The notes under the pieces are model-generated. The model did no database searches and had not been told where the DNA came from. It saw nothing but the letters and a program-made list of their open reading frames with translations. Shown here in pieces: positions 1 through 5,544 of a stretch of DNA of 5,544 nucleotides. The stretch comes from Streptosporangiaceae bacterium. Lineage in GTDB: Bacteria; Actinomycetota; Actinomycetes; Streptosporangiales; Streptosporangiaceae. A program made the translations under genes and the position numbers. Numbering within the stretch: the first letter of the stretch is position 1; each line of letters starts with the position of its first letter. The stretch lies in assembly GCA_030038715.1 (NCBI GenBank), contig JASHSO010000570.1, positions 1 through 5,544 of the forward strand, written 5' to 3'.

Positions 1-276
1 CCGAGCCTGCCCGGCGCGTGGATCTACTCCAGCCAGGTCACCACCGCGTCCGGCAGCACGAATCTCGGCACGGCCCCCCAGAGCTGCCTCCCTGGGAGCT
101 CGACCATACACGCATGCAACGCGGCGATTGGCCGCATGCACCTGCGGCAGGTGGTGATCTACCAGCCCGCCAGCCGCTACTGGGCTTTCCAGTGGTACGA
201 GACCGCGATCTACATTGCGCTCGCGCTCGCCCTGGCCGGCCTATGCTTCCTTTGGGCCCGCCACCGCCTCTCATGA
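1..276 (+). CDS. C-terminal end of an ABC-2-type permease-like membrane protein (partial)
   Basis: This reading frame is open from the first base of the window to a TGA at 274-276 and gives 91 residues; the start lies outside the window. The first ~50 residues look extracytoplasmic (polar, Ser/Thr/Gly-rich, with cysteines at about 29 and 39). Next comes a YQPASRYWAFQWYE stretch (about 54-67), then one hydrophobic helix (about 68-85) and a short basic end, WARHRLS. A 'YQPAxRxWxFQ' segment before a last transmembrane helix and an Arg-rich tail is what I recall from actinomycete ABC-2-type permease subunits, often encoded beside an ATPase and a GntR regulator. Those partners would lie upstream and are not visible. 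The frame fits actinobacterial codon use, whereas the overlapping ATG-initiated frame does not resemble a protein. The membrane location is well supported; the transporter assignment is from memory of the family and is moderate. Confidence 0.62.
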   Translation, partial: PSLPGAWIYSSQVTTASGSTNLGTAPQSCLPGSSTIHACNAAIGRMHLRQVVIYQPASRYWAFQWYETAIYIALALALAGLCFLWARHRLS

Positions 277-469
277 TCGGCCAGCAGCGGAGGCTCTAAG
301 CAGGCGCAGACTGAGGCTGTCCCTCAAGGTCGGACCCGGTCCCAACTCAGCACGACGCCCTCGGGAACTGACGGGAATCAACCAGGAATAACGGGCAAAC
401 GGCCAACCGCCAGAAACCCGAGTTCATGGGCCCTTTCAAGATCCGCACCAGCGCCATGACCTGCGGTTA
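277..469. other. Intergenic gap between convergent genes, no clear feature
   Basis: This stretch separates the 3' ends of the membrane protein gene and the acyl-CoA dehydrogenase gene. It is less GC-biased than the flanking coding DNA and shows no convincing reading frame. The only structure I see is a weak inverted repeat, TGAGG at 312-316 and CCTCA at 322-326. It has no T-run, so I do not call it a terminator. Confidence 0.5.
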
Positions 470-1699
470 TTAGCGCACGTCAAGCCCGGTGACGGCCCTT
501 CCGATGATCATGCGCTGGATCTCCGACGTGCCCTCGAAAATCGTGAAGATCTTCGCGTCGCGGTGCCACCGCTCGACAGGGAAGTCGCGTGTGTAGCCGT
601 TGCCGCCCAGGATCTGGATCGCCTGCTCGGTGACGCGGACCGCCGTCTCCCCCGCGACCAGCTTCGACATGGACCCCTCAGCGCGGGAGAAGGCAAGCCC
701 GTGCCGTGCCATCCACGCGGCCCGCCAGGTGAGCAGCCGAGCAGCATCGACCGAGGCCTGCATGTCGGCGAGCATGAACGCGATGGCCTGGTTCTGGCCG
801 ATGGGCCGACCGAACTGCACCCTGTTCCTCGCGTACTCGGCCGAGTACTCAAGTGCCGCCCTCGCGATCCCGACCGCCATCGCCGCCACGCTCGGCCGGG
901 ATCGCTCGAACGTGCGCATCGCCGCCTGCTCGCCAGAACTGCGTCCCTCGGCGATGCGGGCAAGTCGCGCGTCCATCCGCTCCTTGCCGCCGACCAGGCA
1001 GCGGCCCGGAACCCGGACGTCGTCCAGCACCACCTCCGCGGTGTGCGAGGCCCGGATGCCGTGCTTGCGGAACTTCTGCCCCTGTGACAGGCCGCGCGTC
1101 CCCGGCGGGACGATGAAGCTAGCCTGACCCCGGCTGCCTAGCGAAGGATCGACCGACGCGACCACCACGTGCACATCGGCGATGCCGCCGTTGGTCACCC
1201 AGGTCTTCGTGCCGTTCAGCACCCACTCGTCGGCGGCCTCGTCGTAGACGGCCCTGGTCCGGATGGCGCCGACGTCGCTGCCTGCGTCAGGCTCGGAGGA
1301 GCAGAACGCACCGAGCTTCACCTCGCCTGGCCCGCCGAACATCTGCGGCAGCCACTCCCCGATCTGCTCGTCGGTGCCATTGCTCGCCACCGCAACGGCC
1401 GCCAGACCGGAACCCGCCAGCGACAGCCCGATCCCGGCGTCACCCCAGAACAGTTCCTCGAACGCGACGACCATGCCGAGGCCGCTGGGGTCCAGCCACT
1501 GCGAACTGAAGAAGTCCAGCGAGTACAGGCCGACCTTGGCTGCCTGCTCCAGGATCGGCCAGGGTGTCTCCTCGCGCTCGTCCCACTCGGCGGCGGCGGG
1601 CCGGATGACGTCAACGGCAAAGTCGTGCACCCAGTCCCGCATCTGCGCGACGTCGACCGACAGCGAGAATCCGGCGGCTCTTTCGTCGGGACTGCTCAT
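470..1699 (-). CDS. Acyl-CoA dehydrogenase family flavoprotein
   Basis: This complete 409-residue protein has the usual length for the family, which are cytoplasmic FAD enzymes that introduce the alpha,beta double bond into acyl-CoA thioesters. The N-terminal helical domain covers about 15-125. The beta domain carries the first family signature, [10 protein letters not shown] (133-142), and a KTWVTNGG segment (165-172). The C-terminal helical domain has the [16 protein letters not shown] segment (291-306), which typically contacts FAD, and the second signature, QILGGNGY (362-369) through RWHRDAKI (377-384). The catalytic base is expected to be Glu389 in IFEGTSEIQ, the position used in medium- and short-chain enzymes. 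A charged insertion of about 14 residues (roughly 240-257) follows the VPGRCLVGG loop. The start is ATG at 1697-1699, preceded on this strand by GAGGAG at 1709-1704. The gene is divergent from metK. Substrate chain length or branching cannot be read from the sequence, so no symbol is given. Confidence 0.95.
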   Translation of the reverse strand: MSSPDERAAGFSLSVDVAQMRDWVHDFAVDVIRPAAAEWDEREETPWPILEQAAKVGLYSLDFFSSQWLDPSGLGMVVAFEELFWGDAGIGLSLAGSGLAAVAVASNGTDEQIGEWLPQMFGGPGEVKLGAFCSSEPDAGSDVGAIRTRAVYDEAADEWVLNGTKTWVTNGGIADVHVVVASVDPSLGSRGQASFIVPPGTRGLSQGQKFRKHGIRASHTAEVVLDDVRVPGRCLVGGKERMDARLARIAEGRSSGEQAAMRTFERSRPSVAAMAVGIARAALEYSAEYARNRVQFGRPIGQNQAIAFMLADMQASVDAARLLTWRAAWMARHGLAFSRAEGSMSKLVAGETAVRVTEQAIQILGGNGYTRDFPVERWHRDAKIFTIFEGTSEIQRMIIGRAVTGLDVR

Positions 1700-1703
1700 G
1701 TCG

Positions 1704-1709
1704 CTCCTC
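1704..1709 (-). promoter_or_regulatory. Ribosome binding site of the acyl-CoA dehydrogenase gene
   Basis: GAGGAG, read on the minus strand, lies 4 bases before the ATG at 1699-1697. The purine-rich match supports this ATG as the start. Confidence 0.75.
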
Positions 1710-1723
1710 GCGAGTTGCGCGCG

Positions 1724-1790
1724 CAGGCGGCCAGATGGCCGGGTTTCCGGCCAGGCGGCCAGATGGCCGGGTTCACGGCCAGGCGGCCAG
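1724..1790. repeat. 28-bp tandem repeat, 2.4 copies, with internal hairpins
   Basis: Two full 28-bp units (1724-1751 and 1752-1779) are followed by an 11-bp partial third unit (1780-1790). Each begins CAGGCGGCCAG. The two full units differ at only two adjacent bases (1746/1774 and 1747/1775). Unit one can fold as TGGCCGG (1736-1742), loop GTTT, CCGGCCA (1747-1753). Unit two gives a similar stem, TGGCCG (1764-1769) with CGGCCA (1776-1781), and a 6-base loop. The array lies 25 bp upstream of the acyl-CoA dehydrogenase start and probably in its 5' leader, between the gene and an operator-like palindrome. There are no unique spacers, so this is not a CRISPR. The function is unknown: possibly a repeated protein-binding site or structured leader RNA, or a replication-slippage product. 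Confidence 0.85.
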
Positions 1791-1809
1791 TGCCATGGGC
1801 CCGGCGTAA

Positions 1810-1825
1810 GTTACTGACTGGTAAC
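1810..1825. promoter_or_regulatory. Operator-like inverted repeat in the divergent region
   Basis: GTTAC (1810-1814) and GTAAC (1821-1825) form a perfect inverted repeat around TGACTG. The size and AT-richer arms in an otherwise very GC-rich region resemble operators bound by TetR-type dimers, which often control acyl-CoA metabolism genes in actinobacteria. It lies 111 bp upstream of the acyl-CoA dehydrogenase start and about 185 bp upstream of metK, so it more likely serves the former. No regulator gene is present in the window, so the assignment is an inference. Confidence 0.4.
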
Positions 1826-1885
1826 GACTAGCGTATGCGGGAACGATCCGCTCCGCCACTGCGGCCCCCATCTGGCGTGGCACGG

Positions 1886-1911
1886 CTTGTGTTGCCGACA
1901 CAGGTCTGTCG
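1886..1911 (+). promoter_or_regulatory. Overlapping alternative hairpins upstream of metK
   Basis: Two inverted repeats share the same bases. One pairs TGTGT (1888-1892) with ACACA (1898-1902), extended by one G·T and one C-G pair at its base. The other pairs CGACA (1896-1900) with TGTCG (1907-1911). They cannot form at the same time. They lie 100-125 bp upstream of metK, either in the leader RNA or, as DNA, in the promoter zone. A TTGCCG at 1893-1898 could serve as a -35 box, but I see no convincing -10 partner. Confidence 0.3.
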
Positions 1912-1944
1912 CCGCGAATTTTGTGCCGGATGTGGATGCACTGA

Positions 1945-1968
1945 GCCGTCGTCCCCCTAGACGATGGC
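1945..1968 (+). promoter_or_regulatory. metK leader hairpin with Shine-Dalgarno-complementary strand
   Basis: GCCGTCGTC (1945-1953) pairs with GACGATGGC (1960-1968). This gives nine consecutive pairs, including one G·U wobble, closed by a six-base loop CCCCTA. The 3' part of the left arm plus the loop, TCCCCCT (1952-1958), is also complementary to the metK ribosome binding site AGGGAGGA (1996-2003) if A2000 is bulged out. The hairpin and the site-sequestering pairing would therefore compete. This resembles a translational switch in outline, but it does not match the SAM-I, SAM-IV or SMK consensus patterns that I know. The transcription start is not known, so presence in the mRNA is inferred. 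Confidence 0.4.
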
Positions 1969-1995
1969 AGCACGTCTCGCCAGGGAACATGCCTG

Positions 1996-2002
1996 AGGGA
2001 GG
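1996..2002 (+). promoter_or_regulatory. metK ribosome binding site
   Basis: AGGGAGG ends 8 bases before the ATG at 2011 and is a strong match to the anti-Shine-Dalgarno sequence. It fixes the metK start and is the possible target of the leader segment at 1952-1958. Confidence 0.8.
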
Positions 2003-2010
2003 ATCTTGCC

Positions 2011-3240
2011 ATGACCAGTCCAGGCGACGAGCCCGAGTTCCTTTTCACCTCCGAGTCGGTGACCGAGGGTCATCCGGACAAGATGGCTGACCAGATATCC
2101 GACGCCGTGCTCGATGCAGCCCTCGCCAACGACCCCAATTCGCGCGTGGCCTGCGAGACGCTATTGACGACCGGCCTGGTCGTGGTGGCGGGCGAGATCA
2201 CCACACCCGACTTGCTTGACGTCAACGACATCGTCAGGAGCACGATCCGCAACATCGGCTACAACGCCGCGTGCGGGTTCGACGGCGACGCCTGCGCAGT
2301 GCTGGTCGTGCTGGACAAGCAGTCACCCGACATCGCCCAGGGCGTCGATGCCGCGCACGAGACGCGGGTGACGGCCAGCGAGGACATGCTGGATAGCGCC
2401 GGAGCCGGCGACCAGGGGATGATGTTCGGCTACGCGACGAACGAGACACCCGAGCTGATGCCGATGCCGATCGCGCTGGCGCACCGCCTCGCCGCCCAGC
2501 TCGCCAAGGCGCGCAAAGATGGCGTCGTGCCGTTCCTGCGGCCGGACGGCAAGACCCAGGTGACCGTGCGCTACTTCGGCGGAGTCCCGGTCTCGGTGGA
2601 GAAGGTGCTGATCTCCACCCAGCACGACGAAGGCTGCGAGAACGTGCTCCCCGATAGCCTGTGGCAGAACGTGGTGCTCGAGGCGCTCCCAGCCCACCTG
2701 TTCGACCCGGCCACGCTGCGCCAGAACTTCCTGGTCAACCCGACCGGCAGGTTCGTGATCGGCGGCCCGGTGGGCGACGCCGGGCTGACCGGCCGCAAGA
2801 TCATCGTCGATACGTACGGCGGCTTCGCGCGGCACGGCGGTGGCGCTTTCTCGGGCAAGGACCCGTCCAAGGTCGACAGGTCCGCGGCCTACGCGGCTCG
2901 CTACGTGGCCAAGAACGTGGTCGCCGCAGGGCTTGCCGACCGCGTCGAGGTCCAGGTCGCCTACGCCATCGGCGTGGCCAGGCCACTGTCGGTACTGGTC
3001 GAGACCTTCGGCACCGAGCACGTGCCACGCTCCACGGTGGCGGCCCTGATCTCCAAGCACTTCGACTTGCGGCCGGCCGCTTTCCGCAGGTCGCTGCTCT
3101 TGCACCGGCCCATCTACACCAAGACCGCCGCCTACGGCCACTTCGGCCGCAGCGATCCGGACTTCACCTGGGAGCGCACCGACAAGGCGGAGTTGCTGCG
3201 CGCGGCGGCGGGCCTCGCCGATCGCGTGGCTGCCAGCTGA
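2011..3240 (+). CDS. metK: S-adenosylmethionine synthetase (methionine adenosyltransferase)
   Basis: This complete 409-residue cytoplasmic enzyme makes S-adenosylmethionine from methionine and ATP, releasing phosphate and diphosphate. The three tandem domains of the family are all present. The N-terminal [13 protein letters not shown] (12-24) contains the ATP-binding His21. The first signature, [12 protein letters not shown] (131-142), and the phosphate-binding signature, [18 protein letters not shown] (275-292), are intact. So are QVAYAIG (315-321) and the C-terminal [10 protein letters not shown] (371-380). No key residue appears to be missing, so the enzyme is expected to be active. The start is supported by AGGGAGG eight bases upstream. 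Around 81-120 ([30 protein letters not shown]) it looks somewhat different from the housekeeping actinomycete MetK that I remember. It also lies outside the usual coaBC-metK-priA context, so it could be a second copy. It is divergent from the acyl-CoA dehydrogenase gene and precedes the crotonase-family gene on the same strand. Confidence 0.97.
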   Translation: MTSPGDEPEFLFTSESVTEGHPDKMADQISDAVLDAALANDPNSRVACETLLTTGLVVVAGEITTPDLLDVNDIVRSTIRNIGYNAACGFDGDACAVLVVLDKQSPDIAQGVDAAHETRVTASEDMLDSAGAGDQGMMFGYATNETPELMPMPIALAHRLAAQLAKARKDGVVPFLRPDGKTQVTVRYFGGVPVSVEKVLISTQHDEGCENVLPDSLWQNVVLEALPAHLFDPATLRQNFLVNPTGRFVIGGPVGDAGLTGRKIIVDTYGGFARHGGGAFSGKDPSKVDRSAAYAARYVAKNVVAAGLADRVEVQVAYAIGVARPLSVLVETFGTEHVPRSTVAALISKHFDLRPAAFRRSLLLHRPIYTKTAAYGHFGRSDPDFTWERTDKAELLRAAAGLADRVAAS

Positions 3241-3252
3241 GCCAAGTCGCAC

Positions 3253-3300
3253 CTCGCCCGCTCGGCGCCGGCGAGCGTCCATTACGGGGAACGGGGCGAG
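3253..3300 (+). terminator. Nested inverted repeats after metK, possible terminator
   Basis: Starting 13 bp after the metK stop, CTCGCCC (3253-3259) can pair with GGGCGAG (3294-3300). Inside, CGCTCG (3259-3264) can pair with CGAGCG (3272-3277) around a 7-base loop; the two stems share base 3259. There is no downstream T-run, so it is not a textbook intrinsic terminator, although such GC-rich hairpins without T-tracts are common after actinobacterial genes. It may separate metK transcription from the next gene. Confidence 0.4.
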
Positions 3301-3356
3301 CCGACCCGCAGTCCTCCGCACCAGCGCCCGAGCCCCCGGCGGACGGGGCCCGGCAC

Positions 3357-3390
3357 GGCTGACGCGCGTCCTGCCATGATGACGTCAGCC
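3357..3390. promoter_or_regulatory. 8-bp inverted repeat upstream of the crotonase-family gene
   Basis: GGCTGACG (3357-3364) and CGTCAGCC (3383-3390) are perfect inverted repeats separated by 18 bases. The right arm overlaps a TGACGTCA palindrome (3380-3387). The element ends 39 bp before the preferred ATG at 3430. It could be an operator with half-sites about 2.5 helical turns apart, or a leader stem-loop. An alternative in-frame ATG at 3376 falls inside the loop. Confidence 0.35.
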
Positions 3391-3417
3391 ACGTCGCGGC
3401 CGCCAGCGCGGCCTGCC

Positions 3418-3424
3418 GAGGAGG
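3418..3424 (+). promoter_or_regulatory. Ribosome binding site deciding the crotonase-family start
   Basis: GAGGAGG lies 5 bases before the ATG at 3430. The upstream in-frame ATGs at 3376 and 3379 have no such site. Starting at 3430 removes an 18-residue low-similarity extension and gives a family-typical length. Confidence 0.8.
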
Positions 3425-3429
3425 ATGAC

Positions 3430-4218
3430 ATGGACCTGGCCAGTTACCGCCACCTCAGGCTGGAACCGCAGCCGCACGGCGTGCTGCTTATCACCCTTGA
3501 CCGCCCGGACAAGCTGAACGCGGCGCACGAGCAGATGCACGCCGAACTCGCCAGGATCTGGACCGACGTGAGCGCAGACGAGCAGACCCGGGTAGCGGTC
3601 GTCACCGGGGCGGGCCGCGCGTTCTCGGCTGGCGGCGACCTTGCCATGGTCGAGCGCCAGATCGGCGACTACGACCGGGTCACCGCGATGCTCGCCGAGA
3701 TGAGCGACCTGGTCTACAACCTGGCAAGCTGCGCCAAGCCGGTCGTCTCCGCCATCAACGGCGTCGCCGTCGGCGCCGGGCTGGTGGTGGCGCTGCTCGC
3801 CGACATCAGCGTCTGTGCCGCCGACGCGCGGCTGGGCGACGGGCACGTCCGGCTCGGGGTCGCCGCCGGCGACCATGCGGCGATCATCTGGCCGCTGCTG
3901 TGCGGCCTGGCCCGGGCCAAGTACTACCTGCTGACAGGCGAGATGGTCAGCGGCGCGGAGGCGGAGCGTATCGGCCTGGTCTCCCGGGCAGTGCCGCGCG
4001 AGGACGTGCTGCCGGAGGCGCTGCGCATCGCCGACCAGCTCGCGACCGGGCCGCAACTGGCCATCCGGCTTACCAAGCGCGCCCTGAACGGGTGGCTTCG
4101 CACCGCGGGCCCGATCTTCGACCAGTCGGCCGCTTACGAGATGCTCACCTTTATGGGCGAGGACGTCCGGGAAGGCCTCGCCTCGCTGCGGGAGAAGCGC
4201 GCGCCCCAGTTCCGCTGA
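3430..4218 (+). CDS. Enoyl-CoA hydratase/isomerase (crotonase) family protein lacking both canonical catalytic glutamates
   Basis: This 262-residue protein has the normal length for the crotonase superfamily, whose members bind acyl-CoA thioesters and stabilise an enolate in an oxyanion hole. The first oxyanion-hole segment is [11 protein letters not shown] (61-71); the second is NGVAVGAGL (110-118). The N-terminal DRPDKLNA (24-31) and the GLVSRAVP segment (182-189) are also typical. However, aligning by eye to rat mitochondrial enoyl-CoA hydratase puts Val119 at the Glu144 position and His139 at the Glu164 position. A conventional hydratase role is therefore doubtful. Nearby polar residues Asp137, His139, Asp148 and His149 (GDGHV and AGDHA) are candidates for different chemistry. 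Many actinobacterial relatives share a 'GDxHVrxGxxAGD' pattern, so this is probably a subfamily trait rather than decay. The family call is firm; the reaction and substrate are unknown. The gene lies 189 bp after metK and converges on the permease gene. Confidence 0.92.
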   Translation: MDLASYRHLRLEPQPHGVLLITLDRPDKLNAAHEQMHAELARIWTDVSADEQTRVAVVTGAGRAFSAGGDLAMVERQIGDYDRVTAMLAEMSDLVYNLASCAKPVVSAINGVAVGAGLVVALLADISVCAADARLGDGHVRLGVAAGDHAAIIWPLLCGLARAKYYLLTGEMVSGAEAERIGLVSRAVPREDVLPEALRIADQLATGPQLAIRLTKRALNGWLRTAGPIFDQSAAYEMLTFMGEDVREGLASLREKRAPQFR

Positions 4219-4231
4219 ACGCTGTCGGCTG

Positions 4232-4247
4232 GCTAGCGCCGGCTAGC
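4232..4247. terminator. Hairpin between the convergent crotonase and permease genes
   Basis: GCTAGC (4232-4237) and GCTAGC (4242-4247) form a perfect inverted repeat around GCCG, in the 24-bp gap and overlapping the permease stop codon (4243-4245). A short GC-rich hairpin at a convergent gene junction could act as a bidirectional terminator, but there is no T-run on either side. Confidence 0.4.
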
Positions 4248-5544
4248 TCGCCCGGGCCGGCCGGCGGGACCGGTGCACGCCGCGGGGCGACGACCGGCCG
4301 CCGGTCACGTAGAGCACGGTGGCAATCACCAGCGACAGCAAGGCGATGCCGCCCACCCACCAGAACCAGGTCCCGTAGTCGATGACCGCACCGAAGATCG
4401 AGATGTGACCGCTGTCGTTGCTGATCAGAGTCGGGTTCCAGGAGCCGGACAGGGTGGAGACGATGCCGACGACGGAGGCGAGGCCACCGATGATCGAGCA
4501 CGCCCAGAACACCGCCGGGTGCGCGAGCCGCGTCCGCCGGAACTGGGTACGGAACCGGCGCAGGATGATCAGCACGTCAATGAACAGCACGACGATCGAG
4601 ATGCACCAGATCACCGTCACCGCTGCCTGCAGCACGTCGTAGATCCTGGTCTCGGAGTTAGCGCCGTTTCCGCTGGTGATCGACGGCACCAGCACGAACG
4701 CGACCAGCGTGAATACCACTGCGATGATCGTCTGCACCAGCACCGCCACGTCGGGCACCTTGGCCTTGTTGACGTGCGACATGACCGCGGGAAGCCTGCG
4801 GTCAAGGCCGGAGACGAAGATCAGCCGGGCGAAGGAGTAGTTGTACACGACGGTGATGAACAAGAAGAAGAGCGCCAGGATGACCGCGGTGATCTTCCCG
4901 TACACACTGCCGAGGCCGATGCTGACGGCCGAGGCCACCGCGGTAACGCCGGCCGACTGCCCGTGCGCCGCCGGGACCGTCACCATGACGCCCCAGGTCG
5001 CCAGCAGGTAGGCGATCACGACGACCAGGGTGCCCCACAGCAGGTACCGGGTGATCGACCGCTGGCTGCGGATCTCAACGCCCATGTTCAGCGGGACCTC
5101 GACGCCGAGCAGGGCGAGGATCACCAGTCCGAAGAACGACCAGTTGGTGAAGTTGATGCCGGTGCCCGCGCTCGGCTTCCACAGGCCGAAGTTCCACGGG
5201 TTCACCGCGGCGTGGTGGCCGCGGGCCAGGAAGACGATCCCGGCAGCGAACATCGCCAGGATGGTCAGCCCGTAGAGCAGGAAGACCACGTTGACGACGT
5301 TCTGGGTGACCCGGAACCGGAGGACCGCGAGCACCGCGGAAATCAGCAGAGCCCCAATGATCACGATGCCGTCCACCTGAACCGACCAGCTCGCCACGGC
5401 CGGGAAGGCGAAGCCGATGAACGACTCGACGATCGTGCCGGTGGCCACCAGCACGAGCACGCCAGGCCACCACGCGCAGAAGCCAGCGAAGAAGCCCCAG
5501 AACGGCCCGAACGCCTTGTGCGTCCACAGGTAGATCGAGCCCTC
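4243..5544 (-). CDS. APC-superfamily amino acid permease (partial, N-terminus outside the window)
   Basis: The frame is open from the right edge of the window to the stop at 4243, giving 433 visible residues. An internal Met codon at 5460-5458 is not the start: the 28 codons before it encode a conserved APC segment beginning EGSIYLWTHKAFGPFWGF. By comparison with the family, only the first two helices or so are missing. Hydrophobic segments (visible-residue numbering) are near 14-36, 39-51, 58-76, 83-107, 136-150, 169-190, 217-235, 266-287, 305-328, 343-365 and 393-413. A GVEVPLNMGVEIRSQRSITR stretch (147-166) matches the loop region after the sixth helix of amino acid/polyamine permeases. 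The cytoplasmic tail is short and basic (417-433). These are sodium- or proton-coupled or exchange transporters of the cytoplasmic membrane; the substrate cannot be assigned. The gene converges with the crotonase gene, and any promoter lies outside the window. Confidence 0.92.
   Translation of the reverse strand, partial: EGSIYLWTHKAFGPFWGFFAGFCAWWPGVLVLVATGTIVESFIGFAFPAVASWSVQVDGIVIIGALLISAVLAVLRFRVTQNVVNVVFLLYGLTILAMFAAGIVFLARGHHAAVNPWNFGLWKPSAGTGINFTNWSFFGLVILALLGVEVPLNMGVEIRSQRSITRYLLWGTLVVVIAYLLATWGVMVTVPAAHGQSAGVTAVASAVSIGLGSVYGKITAVILALFFLFITVVYNYSFARLIFVSGLDRRLPAVMSHVNKAKVPDVAVLVQTIIAVVFTLVAFVLVPSITSGNGANSETRIYDVLQAAVTVIWCISIVVLFIDVLIILRRFRTQFRRTRLAHPAVFWACSIIGGLASVVGIVSTLSGSWNPTLISNDSGHISIFGAVIDYGTWFWWVGGIALLSLVIATVLYVTGGRSSPRGVHRSRRPARAS

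Noticed and set aside
1724..1790. CRISPR-like array
   Set aside because: The 28-bp units are directly adjacent without unique spacers, there are too few copies, and there are no cas genes.
1169..1831. Open frame of 220 codons antisense to the acyl-CoA dehydrogenase gene
   Set aside because: It is a GC-driven shadow of the dehydrogenase gene. Its translation has low-complexity Arg/Pro/Ala content and no domain, and its end is simply the repeat region.
1830..2010. Known SAM riboswitch (SAM-I, SAM-IV, SAM-II or SMK) upstream of metK
   Set aside because: The conserved core sequences that I can recall for these classes are not seen. Only generic hairpins are present, so the region is reported as an uncharacterised leader.
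2323..3321. Long antisense open frame (332 codons) opposite metK
   Set aside because: It lies fully over the conserved metK frame, has no recognisable motif, and is an expected by-product of high-GC codon bias.
3332..3349. GCCCC/GGGGC inverted repeat as a second terminator
   Set aside because: It has only five G-C pairs with an 8-base loop in very GC-rich DNA, which is expected by chance.
3376..3429. Upstream in-frame ATGs (3376 and 3379) as the start of the crotonase-family gene
   Set aside because: They have no Shine-Dalgarno site. The added 18 residues do not resemble the family, and a strong GAGGAGG precedes the ATG at 3430.
5458..5460. Methionine codon as the start of the permease gene
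   Set aside because: The frame continues upstream to the window edge through a conserved APC segment, so this is an internal Met.

Overview
The window is GC-rich with strong G/C preference at third codon positions. Its protein families and purine-rich ribosome binding sites fit a high-GC actinomycete (Actinomycetota). The genus cannot be fixed from this sequence alone. It holds five protein-coding genes, two of them cut by the window edges. I see no RNA genes, insertion sequences or CRISPR arrays.

Layout: (1) The end of a membrane protein on the + strand (1-276) resembles the C-terminal segment of actinomycete ABC-2-type permease proteins. (2) A short gap with no clear signal (277-469) separates it from a convergent, complete acyl-CoA dehydrogenase on the - strand (470-1699). 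(3) A 311-bp divergent intergenic region (1700-2010) contains 2.4 copies of a 28-bp tandem repeat with internal hairpins, a 16-bp operator-like inverted repeat, and a structured leader before metK. (4) A complete S-adenosylmethionine synthetase (metK) lies on the + strand (2011-3240). (5) A spacer rich in inverted repeats leads into a crotonase/enoyl-CoA hydratase-family gene on the + strand (3430-4218). (6) A convergent APC-family amino acid permease on the - strand (stop at 4243) runs off the right edge. Only 24 bp and a hairpin separate it from the crotonase gene.

Functionally, the acyl-CoA dehydrogenase and the crotonase-fold protein suggest acyl-CoA (fatty-acid or branched-chain amino acid) metabolism, and the permease suggests amino acid uptake. 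No operon links all of them, because strand changes break the region up. metK lies between acyl-CoA genes rather than in the coaBC-metK-priA neighbourhood common in actinobacteria, so it may be relocated or a second copy.

The points most worth a second look are: the metK leader, where a 9-bp hairpin carries a segment complementary to the Shine-Dalgarno sequence; the crotonase homologue, which lacks both glutamates used by classical enoyl-CoA hydratases; and the 28-bp tandem repeats upstream of the acyl-CoA dehydrogenase. Nothing here proves a new system. The metK leader is the best candidate for undescribed regulation.
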